Positions 62,182-64,000 of a DNA stretch of 64,000 nt are shown one piece after another. The stretch covers positions 15,912 to 79,911 of the forward strand of contig CAZBSE010000004.1 of the NCBI GenBank assembly GCA_964494385.1, given 5' to 3'. Every line of letters starts with the position of its first letter. Positions within the stretch are counted from its first letter, which is position 1. The notes beneath the pieces were generated by a model, which saw only the letters and a list, made by a program, of their open reading frames with translations, had not been told where the DNA came from and searched no databases. The stretch comes from CAZBSE01 sp964494385. Its GTDB lineage: Bacteria > Actinomycetota > Humimicrobiia > Humimicrobiales > Humimicrobiaceae. The position numbers and the translations under genes are program-made.

Positions 62182-62870
62182 TTTTTATCACCCCTGCAGA
62201 TATCTATATAGCTTAGGTTCCCTATTATTGCCAGAACCATGGCTATTATATATATTCGTCCCCGCTCCAGCTTTTTTCGGTGTATCGATATGACCTCTTC
62301 AATTTCCTTTATGGGCAGCCTCTTTGTTTTCATCAGCGTATCCAGGATGCTGCTCTTGTTGACAATAATCCTTGCCACCATCTTATACTGTTCCCTCAAA
62401 CTTTTTTTTATGGGAGATATTTCCGCCAGTTCCTCAAGGCTTATTCCCCACTTTTCAAGTTCTGTCCTGTACTGTATTATCTCCAGTATTCTTTTTTCGT
62501 TTTCATCGCTTATCCTGTAGCGTTCCACCGAGCCCTGGTCCAGGGCACTGCCGGACTGGCTGCCATCAAGGCTTTCTGTCTTTTCCCTGCCCTGTTTGCG
62601 GAAGTGGTCGATTAGCCGCATGCTTATTACCATTCTGGCAAAGCTTAAAAACTTGCCCCTGGCAGCATCATAGGAATCCACTGCTTCCTTAAAGGCGGAG
62701 AGCCCGACCGAAAGCTCGTCATCCACACCGTACTGCAGAAATTTTCCCACCCTCTTCTGGGCAACGCCTGCAATAAAGGGCTTAAACTCAGAAATAAGCT
62801 TGCCTACCTCGCTGTTATCCCCCCTGATTTTAATTACTCTTTCTTCAAGAGACTGCCTGCCGTATGCCAA
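62178..62870 (-). CDS. sigI: RNA polymerase sigma factor, SigI family
   Basis: 230 residues. Sigma-70 region 2-like part DDELSVGLSAFKEAVDSYD, GKFLSFARMVISMRLIDHFRKQ and a C-terminal SigI segment RLPIKEIEEVISIHRKKLERGRIYIIAMVL. SigI factors control heat/envelope stress in Bacillus and extracellular polysaccharide degradation in Clostridium. TTG start at 62870. It is divergent from the THUMP gene and upstream of rsgI and the serpin. Confidence 0.9.
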   Translation of the reverse strand: MAYGRQSLEERVIKIRGDNSEVGKLISEFKPFIAGVAQKRVGKFLQYGVDDELSVGLSAFKEAVDSYDAARGKFLSFARMVISMRLIDHFRKQGREKTESLDGSQSGSALDQGSVERYRISDENEKRILEIIQYRTELEKWGISLEELAEISPIKKSLREQYKMVARIIVNKSSILDTLMKTKRLPIKEIEEVISIHRKKLERGRIYIIAMVLAIIGNLSYIDICRGDKK

Positions 62871-62887
62871 AATACCTGCTTTCCTAA

Positions 62888-62908
62888 ATCAAACTATAAT
62901 TGTTTGAT
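62888..62908. promoter_or_regulatory. Inverted repeat in the sigI/THUMP divergent promoter region
   Basis: Perfect arms ATCAAAC (62888-62894) and GTTTGAT (62902-62908) with loop TATAATT, 18 bp upstream of sigI. A TATAAT on the minus strand lies just beyond it (around 62914-62919). It could be an operator or overlap a promoter. Confidence 0.5.
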
Positions 62909-62988
62909 ATTATAGGATAAGTTAAACTTTTTATAAATCCGTACTATTGATATAATTGTATTATTATTTTAAAAAAGGAAGGCTTGTC

Positions 62989-63492
62989 ATGAACGTCAAA
63001 CTTCTGATAACCTACGATCCTGCCCATATCGAAAGCAGCAAAGAAAAAGTGGAGATGCTGTTTAAGGAAATCAAGTCAAAACCGGAGTTTCTAAAGTCAA
63101 AATACAGCGGTATTTTCCTTCTTAACGCATCAAAGCCAAAGGAAGTGGTCAAGAAGTTAAAGGCACTTTCCAAAAACAGCAGTGAGCTATTCGGTAAGAC
63201 TTACCGCTACATCCCCGTAGATAAATGGGTAAAATCGGAAATACCCGTTATGCAGAAGGCCATAAAATCCCTTGTGCCGAAGATTGGAGAAAATGAAAAG
63301 TGGATGATGGACCTGGAAAAGAGGCATTACCATAAGTATGACTACAAGGAACTTATAGTAAAGCTTACCGATGTGGTCGACCGTAAAAACATTGACCTTA
63401 AAAAACCCAAAAAGATTATAAAAGTGGAAATTGTGGGAAAGGATGCAGGAATTTCTCTTTTGGCTCCGGATGAGCTCCTGACAGTGTCATAG
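62989..63492 (+). CDS. THUMP-domain protein, archaeal-like
   Basis: 167 residues from ATG 62989, chosen for AAGGAAGG upstream; an earlier ATG (62956) has no ribosome site. The THUMP pattern is clear: a start like VKLLITYDPAHIESSK, then GIFLLNASKPKEVVKKL, YRYIPVDKWVKSEI, KRHYHKYDYKELIVKL, VDRKNIDLKKPKKIIKVEIVG. This resembles stand-alone archaeal and eukaryotic Tan1-type proteins that help acetylate C12 of tRNA-Ser/Leu. No acetyltransferase gene is visible next to it. Bacterial THUMP domains are usually fused to a catalytic domain, so this one is unusual. Confidence 0.82.
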   Translation: MNVKLLITYDPAHIESSKEKVEMLFKEIKSKPEFLKSKYSGIFLLNASKPKEVVKKLKALSKNSSELFGKTYRYIPVDKWVKSEIPVMQKAIKSLVPKIGENEKWMMDLEKRHYHKYDYKELIVKLTDVVDRKNIDLKKPKKIIKVEIVGKDAGISLLAPDELLTVS

Positions 63493-63493
63493 G

Positions 63494-64000
63494 CTATTTA
63501 TTTCTGGATCCCCTCCTGAAGTACCTGAAAAACCTATCCTGATACTGTTCGAACATTTCCCATCTGTCCAGTTCCTGCTTCAGCTCCAGCGGCTCGATTT
63601 CCCCCTTTTCAAAAAGCTTGAAAAGGATCTCTATTTCTTTTTTGGCCACCAGCGGGACTCCCGTACTGTCCCTGGTAACAACCGGCACGCCGCCGCTCCC
63701 CATACTGACCGTACTGTTGCCTACAAGGTCCGGCAGCTGCGAATTAAATGCGCTGCTTGACACTATTTCCTGGATAAACTTTGAAAGCGATACGTCCCAG
63801 AATTCATCAACACCCTTGATAACTGCAGAATATGGGTCCTTTCTCTTTTCGATATCATCCGATATTTTCTTTGCCACCGAGTCCAGTGAGTTTGATACTA
63901 TGTCCATCTTCTCAAAATCCTTGCTCAGCCTCAGGCCGTACAGGATCATGGCCAGATCACCATCCTCGGAAGCAAGCATCTCAAATGCCTTCCTGGCCTC
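63494..64000 (-). CDS. Unrecognised protein, possibly cut by window edge
   Basis: The frame is open to the right edge, so the N-terminus may lie outside; an ATG at 63979 with AGGAAGG eight bases upstream is an internal candidate. I do not recognise the family. The visible 161-plus residues are soluble, with a helical start (LAMILYGLRLSKDFEKM), a polar loop with Gly/Ser (STVSMGSGGVPVVT) and a charged helical C-terminus (EIEILFKLFEKGEIEP, DRWEMFEQYQDRFFRYFRRG). It converges on the THUMP gene with one base between the stop codons and no terminator. Confidence 0.65.
   Translation of the reverse strand, partial: EARKAFEMLASEDGDLAMILYGLRLSKDFEKMDIVSNSLDSVAKKISDDIEKRKDPYSAVIKGVDEFWDVSLSKFIQEIVSSSAFNSQLPDLVGNSTVSMGSGGVPVVTRDSTGVPLVAKKEIEILFKLFEKGEIEPLELKQELDRWEMFEQYQDRFFRYFRRGSRNK

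Noticed and set aside
1..64000. CRISPR arrays, insertion sequences, tRNA/rRNA genes, prophage
   Set aside because: No regularly spaced repeats, transposase, integrase other than XerC-type, or cloverleaf/rRNA sequence was noticed on either strand.

Overview
The window looks like a chromosomal segment from an AT-rich bacterium of actinobacterial ancestry, probably anaerobic. Three things point that way. There is an actinobacterial-type integration host factor gene (mihF) between pyrE and gmk. A SepIVA/DivIVA-like coiled-coil gene sits between coaD and rpmF. The order mihF-gmk-rpoZ-coaBC-metK-priA-def-fmt-rsmB is typical of Actinomycetota. The low GC content, the SigI/RsgI pair, the ADP-forming acetyl-CoA synthetase and the type 1B (PyrK-dependent) dihydroorotate dehydrogenase suggest a deep-branching, fermentative lineage rather than a classical high-GC actinomycete. 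This placement is inference from gene content. No rRNA or tRNA gene is visible.

Layout. Almost every gene is on the minus strand, so transcription runs from high to low coordinates. 1-4.5 kb: nusA-infB-rbfA-DHH phosphoesterase, with a promoter and a leader terminator in front of nusA. 4.5-13.7 kb: rpsB-tsf-pyrH-frr-uppS-rseP-ispG-proS-recD2. 13.9-18 kb: comM-dprA-unknown-xerC, with a promoter that implies a leaderless comM mRNA. 18.1-20.5 kb: a GAF/PAS/HD-GYP signalling protein. 20.6-24.5 kb: rpsP-khpA-rimM-trmD-rplS-lepB-rnhB-yraN. 24.6-36 kb: DAK/YloV-rsmD-coaD-SepIVA-like-rpmF-ADP-forming acyl-CoA synthetase-DRTGG protein-plsX-acpP-rnc-smc-ftsY-ffh. 38 kb: rpmB alone on the plus strand, followed by the remnant of a 2TM-domain gene. 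39-58 kb: pyrR-pyrB-pyrC-carA-carB-pyrK-pyrD-pyrF-pyrE, then mihF-gmk-rpoZ-coaBC-metK-priA-def-fmt-rsmB. The pyr leader carries a PyrR-type binding loop and a terminator that buries a Shine-Dalgarno sequence.

58.3-64 kb is the accessory part: an RRM protein, a wHTH-nucleotidyltransferase/HEPN pair with its own operator-like repeats, a sigI-rsgI-serpin cassette, a divergent archaeal-like THUMP protein, and an unrecognised gene cut by the window edge.

The most unusual items are: an SMC protein that keeps both ATPase halves but has no recognisable hinge; three genes whose conserved N-termini can only be reached from non-canonical start codons (rsmD from ATT, yraN from ATC/ATA, HEPN from CTG); the SigI/RsgI/serpin cassette with an atypical RsgI; and leader-RNA control elements at nusA, pyrR and rpsB.
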